The notes under the pieces: model-generated | Told to the model about the DNA's origin: nothing | The model's database searches: none | The model's input: only the letters and a program-made list of their open reading frames with translations | Shown here: in pieces, positions 54,939-62,718 of the stretch | Layout of the letters: every line of letters starts with the position of its first letter | Position numbering within the stretch: the first letter of the stretch is position 1 | Made by a program: the position numbers and the translations under genes | Origin: Rhizobium skierniewicense | GTDB taxonomy: Bacteria > Pseudomonadota > Alphaproteobacteria > Rhizobiales > Rhizobiaceae | Assembly: GCF_014196515.1 (NCBI RefSeq) | Contig: NZ_JACIDV010000001.1 | Coordinates: 372,001-436,000 of the forward strand | Direction of reading: 5' to 3' | Length of the DNA stretch: 64,000 bases

Positions 54939-55598
54939 ATGCTGAAGAATGTTGGTGAAGTCAGTGAGTTCCAACCTGTCCCGATCCCGATCACCAGCGA
55001 GCATTTCGATATGCTCGCAGATAGCGGTACGGCAATGTTTCCCCCCGAGATCATCTTCACGCCGGAAGAGCTGCAGCGTATCGACACAGCGCAGTCGCAA
55101 CTGCCGGAAGAAAAGGTTCTGATCGGCGATGCGGGAGAGCCCAATCTACTGCATGTCCGGCGGATCGTGGTGGATCTTGCCGGAGAACTGCCGCGCCGGG
55201 TCAATTCGCCCCATTCGGACGCGATCCTGGCTATCCTCGACGACGAGAGCAGGCGCGATTTCTTTCGGCGGCTTCTCGGCACGGAGAAACATCTTCGCCG
55301 CTGCCAGATCAATCGCATGACCCAGGGGTCCTTCATCGGACGGCATGTCGACCGCGACAGCAACCCGGATTACGATGTGGCCGTGGTCATCCAGCTCGGC
55401 AAGAGCTTTTCAGGCGGCGAATTCGTCGTGCACCCCACAGAAAGCGAACCGACTGTGTTTCGTCCCGAATACGGCACCGTGCTGGTCAGTCGTTGCGAGG
55501 TCCCGCACGAGGTGCTGACCGTCACCTCGGACGAACGTACGTCACTCGTGTTCTTCCTGTCGGATCATGCTGGTAAAAACCGGCGTGTCCTTCCCTGA
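54939..55598 (+). CDS. 2OG-Fe(II) oxygenase
   Basis: Soluble oxygenase of 219 residues with a prolyl-4-hydroxylase-like double-stranded beta-helix. The iron ligands fit H136 and D138 (RHVDRD) and H190 (VPHEV), and R200 (SDERTSLVFF) would bind 2-oxoglutarate. FSGGEFVVHP between them is a typical strand. Proteins of this type hydroxylate free or carrier-bound small molecules as well as proteins. Nine bases separate it from the upstream gene, so it is in the same operon as the desaturase-like enzyme. Confidence 0.88.
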   Translation: MLKNVGEVSEFQPVPIPITSEHFDMLADSGTAMFPPEIIFTPEELQRIDTAQSQLPEEKVLIGDAGEPNLLHVRRIVVDLAGELPRRVNSPHSDAILAILDDESRRDFFRRLLGTEKHLRRCQINRMTQGSFIGRHVDRDSNPDYDVAVVIQLGKSFSGGEFVVHPTESEPTVFRPEYGTVLVSRCEVPHEVLTVTSDERTSLVFFLSDHAGKNRRVLP

Positions 55599-55833
55599 GA
55601 CGCCAGTCCTGCAGCCGGTGACCACGGGCTGCAGGAAACCCTTCCTGACCAAGAAGGCTCGCAACATCGATCCCGCCTCCGTATGGGGCCGGAGCGAGAG
55701 CGACGCGTCCGACCGGGTCTGCGGTTTCTGCTGGTCGGCCAAAGGCGGCGCACTGTTCTGTCCGGAGTGCGGAGACACTTGGGTTTTATGCTTCGACGAC
55801 GAACCTGTGCGTGCGAGCGTCCTCTGCGTTTAA
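55567..55833 (+). CDS. Possible Cys-rich mini-protein (zinc-ribbon-like)
   Basis: An 88-residue frame that starts 32 bases before the end of the oxygenase gene, in another frame. It contains C52-x2-C55 and C65-x2-C68 (VCGFC, FCPEC), a pattern like a zinc ribbon, in a fairly Trp/Phe-rich context. A Cys-spaced motif like this is unlikely in random sequence, but the ribosome binding site is weak and the overlap is long. It could be a real partner of the oxygenases, or a chance frame. Confidence 0.35.
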   Translation: MLVKTGVSFPETPVLQPVTTGCRKPFLTKKARNIDPASVWGRSESDASDRVCGFCWSAKGGALFCPECGDTWVLCFDDEPVRASVLCV

Positions 55834-55974
55834 CGATTGCTGCCATCTCAATCTCCAGGTGCGATCGACATGACGCGCAGGAAGCCCCTTTGCCAAGGAT
55901 AATTTCAGCACGCTCGCCTTGGCCAGAAGGACCAGACCGGTTAACGTTGGCGCGAAGCAAATCGAAGACGACGC

Positions 55975-57417
55975 ATGGCAGCCAAGACGACACTCAACGC
56001 GAAGAACCTAGAGGTGCTCGGCGCACAAAGGCTTGCCGAGCTTCTCATTGAGATCAGCACTGGCAGCGCCGCACACAAGCGTCGTCTCCGGATGGAGATC
56101 GCAGGCAGCCACAGCAGCGCGGATGTTTCCAGAGAGGTTCGCAAGAGGCTGTCAACGATCATGCGCGCCCGTACATTCATCGATTGGCGCAAGGTCAAGG
56201 CAATGAAGATGGACCTGGAGACCCAGCGCAAGACGATCGTTGATGCCGTTGCGCCGCATGACCCCGCCGAGGCCTTCGAGCTGATCTGGCAGTTCCTGGC
56301 GGTCGCAGATCCGCTGTTTGGGCGGTCGGACGACGGCAGCGGTTTGTTGATCCAGAGCTTCCATCAGGCATGCCATGATGCCGGGGCGATCGCCAAGGCT
56401 GCGAATATCGACATCGACGTGCTCTCCGAAAAGATATTCACGGCATTGCAGGACAACGGCTATGGCCAGTTTGACCGGCTGATCACGGCCATGATCCCAG
56501 CTCTGGAGAATGAGGGCCTTACGCGTCTCAGAGCGCTTTTTGTCACCTGGTCGAAAGAACCGAAAGAGAAAGCTCGCAAGACGGACCGGACAGTCATCGG
56601 TTGGAGCAGTGCTGGCGCGATCTACGAGGACGAGGTCTACGGCAACCATAAAGACCTCACAATCCGCATCGCTCTCCAGGAAATCGCTGACGCTTTGGGC
56701 GACGTGGATGCCTATATCGCACAACAGCCCGAAAAGACACGCGCAACGCCGATGGTTGCAGCAGACATCGCCAACCGCCTCGTATCAGCGGGACGAGCCG
56801 AAGAAGCTTTAGAGGTGCTCGACAAAGTTGAGACGAACAGACGAACGGATGTCCCCTTCGAGTGGGAGTTGGCCCGTATTCAGGCGCTGGACGCACTAGG
56901 GCGTGGTCAAGAAGCCCAGGCATTCCGGTGGAGGTGTTTTGAGCAGTCGTTGAACGATGAGCATCTGCGCGCCTATGTCAAACGCCTGCCCGACTTCGAT
57001 GACATTGAGGCGGAGGCGAAGGCGTTCGGCTACGCGCAGGCATTCCCGAACGTCCATCGTGCTCTGCACTTTTTCCTGCGCTGGCCCTCACCAGCAGAGG
57101 CAGCAAAGCTGGTCATGAAGCGAGAGGCGGAGCTGGATGGGGACCTCTACGGACTGATGACGCCGGTTGCGGACGCACTGTCCGCGAAACAGCCGCTAGC
57201 AGCGACAGTCGTCCTTCGATCCATGATCGACTTCACTCTGAGAAATGGCCGATCGAGCCGATACAAGCACGCAGCACGACACCTTGCAGAATGCGGCTCG
57301 CTGGCGAGCCAAATCGAGGACTTCGGGAGCAGACAGTCGCACGATGCTTATGTCGCTGACCTGAAACGAGAGTACGGGCGGAAGTCGGGGTTCTGGAGCC
57401 AGGTGCAGTCATCCTAG
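55975..57417 (+). CDS. DUF6880 family protein
   Basis: A 480-residue, largely helical soluble protein of the DUF6880 family, known from many Alphaproteobacteria and without an assigned function. Family-like stretches are NAKNLEVLGAQRLAELLIEIS near the start, RMEIAGSHSSADVSREVRKRL, and SFIDW-like TFIDWRKVKAMKMDLE near 65. The second half looks like helical repeats of the TPR kind (RLVSAGRAEEALEVLDKVE, QALDALGRGQEAQAFRWR). It is monocistronic in an accessory region, 140 bases after the possible mini-protein. Confidence 0.85.
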   Translation: MAAKTTLNAKNLEVLGAQRLAELLIEISTGSAAHKRRLRMEIAGSHSSADVSREVRKRLSTIMRARTFIDWRKVKAMKMDLETQRKTIVDAVAPHDPAEAFELIWQFLAVADPLFGRSDDGSGLLIQSFHQACHDAGAIAKAANIDIDVLSEKIFTALQDNGYGQFDRLITAMIPALENEGLTRLRALFVTWSKEPKEKARKTDRTVIGWSSAGAIYEDEVYGNHKDLTIRIALQEIADALGDVDAYIAQQPEKTRATPMVAADIANRLVSAGRAEEALEVLDKVETNRRTDVPFEWELARIQALDALGRGQEAQAFRWRCFEQSLNDEHLRAYVKRLPDFDDIEAEAKAFGYAQAFPNVHRALHFFLRWPSPAEAAKLVMKREAELDGDLYGLMTPVADALSAKQPLAATVVLRSMIDFTLRNGRSSRYKHAARHLAECGSLASQIEDFGSRQSHDAYVADLKREYGRKSGFWSQVQSS

Positions 57418-57653
57418 CCCGAGCTTGCGAGCGTCCTTCGAGTGTCCGTGCCATCGCCATGTGATCTCCAATCGACATTGAAGATCACGCACAGGATGCG
57501 CCTGAAGGGAGTTCCCGGTATGATTCTGGCGGATTTTTGAACCTGAGAGCCTTAAACTAACTCTGTCTCTCGATGTTGCCTCACGTGCTGCAACGCCTAT
57601 CTTCACGGCCTCGCAAATGTAATAAGAAATTCCGAACCAATGGAGCGCAGCTT

Positions 57654-58478
57654 GTGATCAGAGATACTCAGGAACAAAGCATTGTCGATGGCCTATCCCA
57701 GCGACACGGCGTCAGCCAAGGCGTCATCGAGCATCTCACAATGGCGTTGATTGCAGGCAACACCAATCAGGCGCAGTTCAATCACTCCGAGCTTGGCGGG
57801 ATGGGGCAATGGTCGAACGGCGGCATGATCATGGTCGGAGACATGTTCAACAATGGCCTGAAGCATCGCGTTGACATGCTCTGCTCCGAGATCGCCGATC
57901 ACATAAGGTCAGGTAGACTGTCTGGCCCGAAACTGGATCGGCCTCATCAGTCTCAAAGCCAGGGAAACGGTAACAGCTTTTTCTACCAGTCGAGTTCGCA
58001 AAACAGCTCCTGGCCGCAACATCTGGGACAGGCGTCGTCAACGGGTTCCCAGAACAACCTCCGCTACGCGTTCTTTCCGGCAAGCCGCCGGTTGGCCATC
58101 GATGTCAACGGACAGATCACTGTCTACGATACTCAAGATCACAACATTGGCGGCTTTTCCCAGCAACAGAGCGGCGACCAGTCCCTGACCTTCACATCCC
58201 AGCATGGTCTTATCCGTGTGGCTGATCTCGATATCGTCCCCACGAGCGACAACCCGGACGCGCCCCAAGTCCCACAGAGTGCGGCTCGGATACAGATGCA
58301 GCCAGCGGAAGTTCCGCCAATGGCGCCTCCAAGTGTAAGCGCGGTTCCAGAACAGACAGCTTTCCACCAAGACGACATCATCAGCAAAATCGAGCGGCTC
58401 GCAGGTCTGCGTTCAAAAGGTATAATTTCAGACGAAGAATTTGCCGCCAAAAAGACAGAGCTACTTGACCGACTATGA
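57654..58478 (+). CDS. SHOCT-domain protein
   Basis: A 274-residue protein with a short helical N-terminal domain (1-80; TQEQSIVDGLSQRHGVSQGVIEHL and GQWSNGGMIMVGDMFN), a Gln/Ser-rich linker (about 90-135), a beta-rich middle and a C-terminal SHOCT domain (about 242-274; ISKIERLAGLRSKGIISDEEFAAKKTELL). SHOCT modules mediate oligomerisation. GTG at 57654 has GGAG 8 bases upstream and starts at the first conserved-looking helix, so I prefer it over the ATG at 57573. Function unknown. It is the last gene before tRNA-Ser. Confidence 0.82.
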   Translation: MIRDTQEQSIVDGLSQRHGVSQGVIEHLTMALIAGNTNQAQFNHSELGGMGQWSNGGMIMVGDMFNNGLKHRVDMLCSEIADHIRSGRLSGPKLDRPHQSQSQGNGNSFFYQSSSQNSSWPQHLGQASSTGSQNNLRYAFFPASRRLAIDVNGQITVYDTQDHNIGGFSQQQSGDQSLTFTSQHGLIRVADLDIVPTSDNPDAPQVPQSAARIQMQPAEVPPMAPPSVSAVPEQTAFHQDDIISKIERLAGLRSKGIISDEEFAAKKTELLDRL

Positions 58479-58635
58479 GGTCGGCAAAACGGAAAACGCG
58501 CTGGTCGACTTCATAGAAAGGCTGGCGTTCAGTGGAAAGGGCCGCAGTTGTGACGTTGATCAATGTGAGCCGAATAATAAACCGAAGATAAAGCCAGGTT
58601 TTTGACCAAAGCCATTGTCACCCCTGGGTCTGTTA

Positions 58636-58725
58636 TGGCGGAGAGGGTGGGATTTGAACCCACGATACCCTTGCAGGTATGCCGCATTTCGAGTGCGGTG
58701 CATTCGACCACTCTGCCACCTCTCC
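58636..58725 (-). tRNA. tRNA-Ser (anticodon CGA)
   Basis: A 90-base class II tRNA with encoded CCA. The acceptor stem GGAGAGG pairs with CCTCTCC, the discriminator is G, the anticodon loop is CTCGAAA (anticodon CGA at 58689-58691, minus strand), there is a long variable arm, and the T arm contains GGGTTCAAATCCC. It reads UCG serine codons. Its 3' end faces the accessory region on the left. Confidence 0.97.
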
Positions 58726-58899
58726 GCGGGCACGAACTGTAAGGTTCGTGCGGGCGTTCTCTTAACCAGCAAACAGGATGCGCGCAAGGGTTAAATGGCT
58801 GCTCTGGCAGCGGCGGTGCAAGTTTTTGATGCTTTTGTGACCTGACACTGTTTTGCTTGGCGAAATGGGTCAGCAGAAGCGGTGCTCCGATCAGAATAA

Positions 58900-58925
58900 G
58901 GAACAAGTTCCCGGTTTTCGTGTTT
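58900..58925 (+). promoter_or_regulatory. EcfG-type promoter of the FGase/QEGLA/ATP-grasp operon
   Basis: GGAAC (58900-58904), 17 bases and GTTT (58922-58925) match the EcfG/RpoE2 pattern with the same spacing as at 49260. The downstream ATG at 58951 is 26 bases away. This places the three-gene operon under the general stress response. Confidence 0.65.
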
Positions 58926-58950
58926 CCAAATCAACGTATGAGGGGGAAAC

Positions 58951-59769
58951 ATGACAAATGGCGTCGCGGAAACGGCTCGTGGAGAACAGCAATATTGGTC
59001 GGTTGTATCAGGTGATTCTCCCGTCATCGCCACAGCCATTCACGATGGTCATGCAACGCGCTCTGAGGTCGAGGAACTGATGGCGCTGTCTGGCGCGCAG
59101 CGGCTTCGGGAAGAAGACCCGTTCACAGCCGATATGATCGCTGGACTGGTCAACCGCGTTGTTGTCAACCACTCCCGGTTTGAAGTCGATCTCAACCGTG
59201 CAAAAGATGAGGCGATTTACCTTGAGCCGCAGCAGGCATGGGGGCTAGAGGTGTGGAAGGACAGACCGCCCGAACAGGTGATTTTAAGATCCCTCAATTT
59301 TCACGATGACTATTATGCCACGCTCGAGCATCTGCTGATGCAAATGCAGGCTCGTCACGGAGCATTCGTGCTTCTTGATGTTCACAGCTACAATCATCGC
59401 CGCGATGGTGCGGACGAAAAGCCTACAGCGCAAGCCAAGGCGCCTGATGTCAACATCGGCACGATCTCGATGCAGAGAGACCGCTGGGCGGATGTGATCG
59501 ACGCGACGATAGAGCACTTTAGCGCTGCCAAGATCGGCGGGCGACGCCTTGATGTGCGGGAAAATGTAGCTTTTCAAGGCAAGGGCGAACAGACACGCTT
59601 CGTGCATGAGCGCTTTCCTCAAAATGGCTGCGCGATTGCAATCGAGTTCAAGAAAATCTTTATGGACGAGTGGACAGGCGAGCCGGACGTCTCGATGATT
59701 CAGGATATCGGCAAAGCGATCCAATCGCTTGAACCAATCCTTGAGGATCTGCTGGCGGGGCGCAGATGA
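58951..59769 (+). CDS. N-formylglutamate amidohydrolase-like protein
   Basis: Zinc-dependent amidohydrolase of the N-formylglutamate deformylase family, 272 residues. The expected signals are SPVIATAIHDGH near the start, NRVVVNHSRFEVDLNRAKDEAIY near 70 and LLDVHSYNHRRDG near 149, which hold the His, Glu and Arg residues of the active site. No histidine-degradation gene is near, so its role is probably not in HutG-type histidine catabolism. AGGGGGAAAC precedes the ATG. It overlaps the next gene by 4 bases and is always seen here with a QEGLA protein and an ATP-grasp ligase. Confidence 0.88.
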   Translation: MTNGVAETARGEQQYWSVVSGDSPVIATAIHDGHATRSEVEELMALSGAQRLREEDPFTADMIAGLVNRVVVNHSRFEVDLNRAKDEAIYLEPQQAWGLEVWKDRPPEQVILRSLNFHDDYYATLEHLLMQMQARHGAFVLLDVHSYNHRRDGADEKPTAQAKAPDVNIGTISMQRDRWADVIDATIEHFSAAKIGGRRLDVRENVAFQGKGEQTRFVHERFPQNGCAIAIEFKKIFMDEWTGEPDVSMIQDIGKAIQSLEPILEDLLAGRR

Positions 59770-61640
59770 GTGCGTCACAAACCAAGGACTTTACTGAAAC
59801 AAATCGAGGCCTGGAACAGGTCGCAGCGCTCTTGGGTGAGGGGAAGGCCATTCGGCAGGATATTGGCCTTGATGGACGGCTGCACATCGACAGACCATTG
59901 CCTTTCATCTGCCTGCACCTCATCAACGGCGCAAATGGGCTTGCGGCGCGTGACATCGCGGCTGCAAATGCGTCCTATCTGATTGCCGCCGACGTTGCGG
60001 AAGCGATGCCGATTCTGGATCTGGTCGGCACCGAGATGAAAAAGCGTTTCGGCGCCTTCATCGTGCTTGATATGGGCGAGTTGGAACACGACGTCCTCTT
60101 GGCGGACGATTCGCCATTTTTGCCGCAGTACGACGTGAGGGTCTCCGCCACGCCGGACCTCGAGGCGCAACATGCGGAGCGTGTTTTTGTCAAAGCCGTT
60201 TGCGACGCTGATATTCGGTTTCGGACGCCTCGCATTATCTACCCGGACGCTGAAAACAATCCCGTCTCTCATCTGAAGGCAGCCGGGCTGCGATTTTCCT
60301 GTATCGGCGTACGCTTCGCGCCCATTTATCGCCAACCGGAATCGGGTGCGGATTACCCCGGGCTTCGCGAAACGATGATTGCGGATCTGTTCGATGCGGG
60401 ACTGCGTGCGTTTGCTGCATTTTCCAGCACGTCGGACATCTTGAAAGTCACGTCTCATCGCGCATTGGGCCGTAAGGCATTTGTGGACGCTGTGCGCAGA
60501 GCCGATCGCTCGGTCGATGATATCGCGGCATCATTCGATTTTCTGCTTTCGGTGACGCCGATCAACGCACGCAAGGCGCTTGCAGACTTCAAAGCGAGCA
60601 ATTTTCAGTCCGCTCCGCATTTTCTTTATCGTCCTTTGAGTGTCGATATCGAGGAGCAGAAACGCAAACTTTATTCGGTGGCTTTTGATCACCTGGAAGA
60701 CCCTGTCCTTTACAATCTCTACCGTGAAAAACAGCAGGAGATCGATCTCCAGCTGAGTATGCTGGCACATCTCCACAAACGTCAGTTCACAGATTTCAGC
60801 CGGGCGCTTTACGGCTCTGTCGAGCCGTCCTTACTTGCTCTTGCCCAGACCGTCCTGGGGCAATGCCCTCGTCCAGATCATGGCGAGGAGATTGCCATGG
60901 CGGATTGTTACGAGGTAACGAAAAAAGCGCGCGAAATGGTGAATGCCTATCACCTCGAAGATCCTACGTTCGACGCGCGTGTTGATATCCGTGACGATCT
61001 GCCGCCGGGTTTGATGGTATCTGGCAGCAAGTTGTTCGTGTCGCGACACACAGTCATGGAAAAAAGACGACTGGATGCATTGTTGCATCATGAGATCGGC
61101 GTTCATCTTCTCACCTATTTCAATGGCTCCGCGCAGGGTCTGCGGCTCTTCAGAACCGGGCTTTCGGGATACGAGGGTGTGCAGGAGGGCTTGGCCGTTC
61201 TGGCTGAATATCTCGCAGGAGGCATGACGCGTGATCGATTGCGGTTGATCGCCGGGCGCGCTGTTGGTTGTGCCGCGATGCTGGATGGTGCTGAATTTCT
61301 GGAGACGTATCGCTTGATGACGAGCGAACATGGCTTTGATGATGCGGCCGCGTTCAACATGGTGCTGAGAATTTATCGCGGGGGAGGGCTTTCGAAGGAC
61401 GCAATCTATCTTCGCGGACTGAGTGAAATCCTCGAGCATTTGAAAAAAGGTGGCTCACTCGATCCGTTCTGGATGGGAAAGATTTCTGCGGCTCATTTTC
61501 CCATCATGCAGGAACTGGCGTTGCGCGGCCTTCTGCGTTCACCCGTCATCAGACCCGCATTTCTCGGTTCTACCGAAGCCCAGGAACGCCTCGACATCAT
61601 ACGATCAGGATTACCGATAGCCGAGATGGCAACCTTGTAA
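59766..61640 (+). CDS. QEGLA-motif zinc carboxypeptidase-like protein (DUF1704)
   Basis: A 624-residue protein of the DUF1704 family, annotated elsewhere as flavohemoglobin expression-modulating QEGLA protein and related to eukaryotic MATCAP tyrosine carboxypeptidases. The C-terminal half has the zinc-binding HEIGVH (H442-H447) and the namesake QEGLA (473-477), whose Glu474 is a good third metal ligand. The first 250 residues form a separate alpha/beta domain that resembles the N-formylglutamate amidohydrolase fold only weakly. It starts in the stop of the preceding gene and ends 10 bases before the ATP-grasp gene. It is probably a peptidase that acts on a C-terminal residue; target unknown. 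Confidence 0.9.
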   Translation: MSASQTKDFTETNRGLEQVAALLGEGKAIRQDIGLDGRLHIDRPLPFICLHLINGANGLAARDIAAANASYLIAADVAEAMPILDLVGTEMKKRFGAFIVLDMGELEHDVLLADDSPFLPQYDVRVSATPDLEAQHAERVFVKAVCDADIRFRTPRIIYPDAENNPVSHLKAAGLRFSCIGVRFAPIYRQPESGADYPGLRETMIADLFDAGLRAFAAFSSTSDILKVTSHRALGRKAFVDAVRRADRSVDDIAASFDFLLSVTPINARKALADFKASNFQSAPHFLYRPLSVDIEEQKRKLYSVAFDHLEDPVLYNLYREKQQEIDLQLSMLAHLHKRQFTDFSRALYGSVEPSLLALAQTVLGQCPRPDHGEEIAMADCYEVTKKAREMVNAYHLEDPTFDARVDIRDDLPPGLMVSGSKLFVSRHTVMEKRRLDALLHHEIGVHLLTYFNGSAQGLRLFRTGLSGYEGVQEGLAVLAEYLAGGMTRDRLRLIAGRAVGCAAMLDGAEFLETYRLMTSEHGFDDAAAFNMVLRIYRGGGLSKDAIYLRGLSEILEHLKKGGSLDPFWMGKISAAHFPIMQELALRGLLRSPVIRPAFLGSTEAQERLDIIRSGLPIAEMATL

Positions 61641-61650
61641 GGGAGGACAC

Positions 61651-62697
61651 ATGCGTATCGCTTTTTTCGTGAATTCAATCGAAGGCGAGCAGCCGACATT
61701 CGCGACGGGACTGCTGGCTATGGCAGCACTCAACCGTGGCCACGAGGTCATCTATCTGACGCCGGGTGATTTCACGTTGCGACGGGACGACTCGCTTGTG
61801 GTGCATGGCCTCGTGGTTCCACGCCAGAAATACAAGAAGACCGAAAACTTCCACGCGCTGCTTCAGGAAAAGAAACTGGAGCGGGAGACGATCGACATCG
61901 AGGATATAGACGTGCTGATGCTGCGGAATGACCCCTCTCTGGATCAAACCGCACGTCCATGGGCGGTTCATTCTGGTATTCTGTTCGGTCGTCTGGCCGA
62001 GCAGCGGGGCGTCGTTGTCTTGAACGATCCTGAAGGCCTGGCGCTCGCTCAGAACAAGCTCTATTTCCAGAGCTTTCCAGAAATCGTCAGACCGACGACG
62101 CTCATCTCGCGCAACGTCGAGGAAATCAGAGCCTTCGCCGATGCCCACCCGAAGGGCGTCATCGTCAAGCCTCTGCAGGGTTCGGGCGGCAGAAATGTCT
62201 TCAAGATCGGATCCAGTAAGGAGACCAATCTCAACCAGATTTTCGAGGCCGTCAGCATCGAAGGATATTTGATTGCGCAGGCCTATCTGCCTGCCGCAAA
62301 AGAGGGTGACATTCGCTTTTTCATGATGAATGGCGAGCCGTTGATGCGCGACGGTCAGTATGCCGCCCTTCGTCGTGTGCCTGCAAAGGGCGACCTGCGA
62401 TCCAACATCCACGCCAGCGGCACGGCAGAGGCCGTCGAAGTGAATGATGCGGTGATCGCACTGGCAGAAATGATGCGGCCGAAACTGGTGGAAGACGGCA
62501 TGTTCTTGGTCGGCCTCGATATCGTGGGAGACAAGATACTCGAGGTCAACGTCTTTTCACCCGGCGGCCTTTCGCACATTCGTGAACTCGCGAATGTGGA
62601 TTTTACCGATACGATTATCGAAGCCATCGAAAAGAAAGTCGCCATGCAGCAGGCATCTGCGGGCATGCTGAACAACCGGTTGCTGGCGACGCTGTAG
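61651..62697 (+). CDS. ATP-grasp ligase, glutathione synthetase-like
   Basis: ATP-grasp enzyme of 348 residues, like the GshB/RimK group. Landmarks: IAFFVNSIEG at the start, NDPEGLALAQNKLYF near 130, the ATP-lid glycine loop KPLQGSGGRNVF near 172, DIRFFMMNGEPL near 219 and the metal-binding LEVNVFSPGG near 296-305. It forms an amide bond between a carboxylate and an amine, through an acyl phosphate. As this genome region has no gshA next to it and the partner genes are an amidohydrolase and a carboxypeptidase, I read it as a dedicated peptide ligase rather than true GshB. GGGAGG precedes the ATG. Confidence 0.88.
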   Translation: MRIAFFVNSIEGEQPTFATGLLAMAALNRGHEVIYLTPGDFTLRRDDSLVVHGLVVPRQKYKKTENFHALLQEKKLERETIDIEDIDVLMLRNDPSLDQTARPWAVHSGILFGRLAEQRGVVVLNDPEGLALAQNKLYFQSFPEIVRPTTLISRNVEEIRAFADAHPKGVIVKPLQGSGGRNVFKIGSSKETNLNQIFEAVSIEGYLIAQAYLPAAKEGDIRFFMMNGEPLMRDGQYAALRRVPAKGDLRSNIHASGTAEAVEVNDAVIALAEMMRPKLVEDGMFLVGLDIVGDKILEVNVFSPGGLSHIRELANVDFTDTIIEAIEKKVAMQQASAGMLNNRLLATL

Positions 62698-62718
62698 AGG
62701 CCGCCAGTCCGATTGCCG

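Noticed and set aside
57522-57550. GGCGGA...TTTGAACC resembling the end of tRNA-Ser as an island attachment site
   Set aside because: Only two short blocks match, with about 10 bases missing between them; this is within chance.
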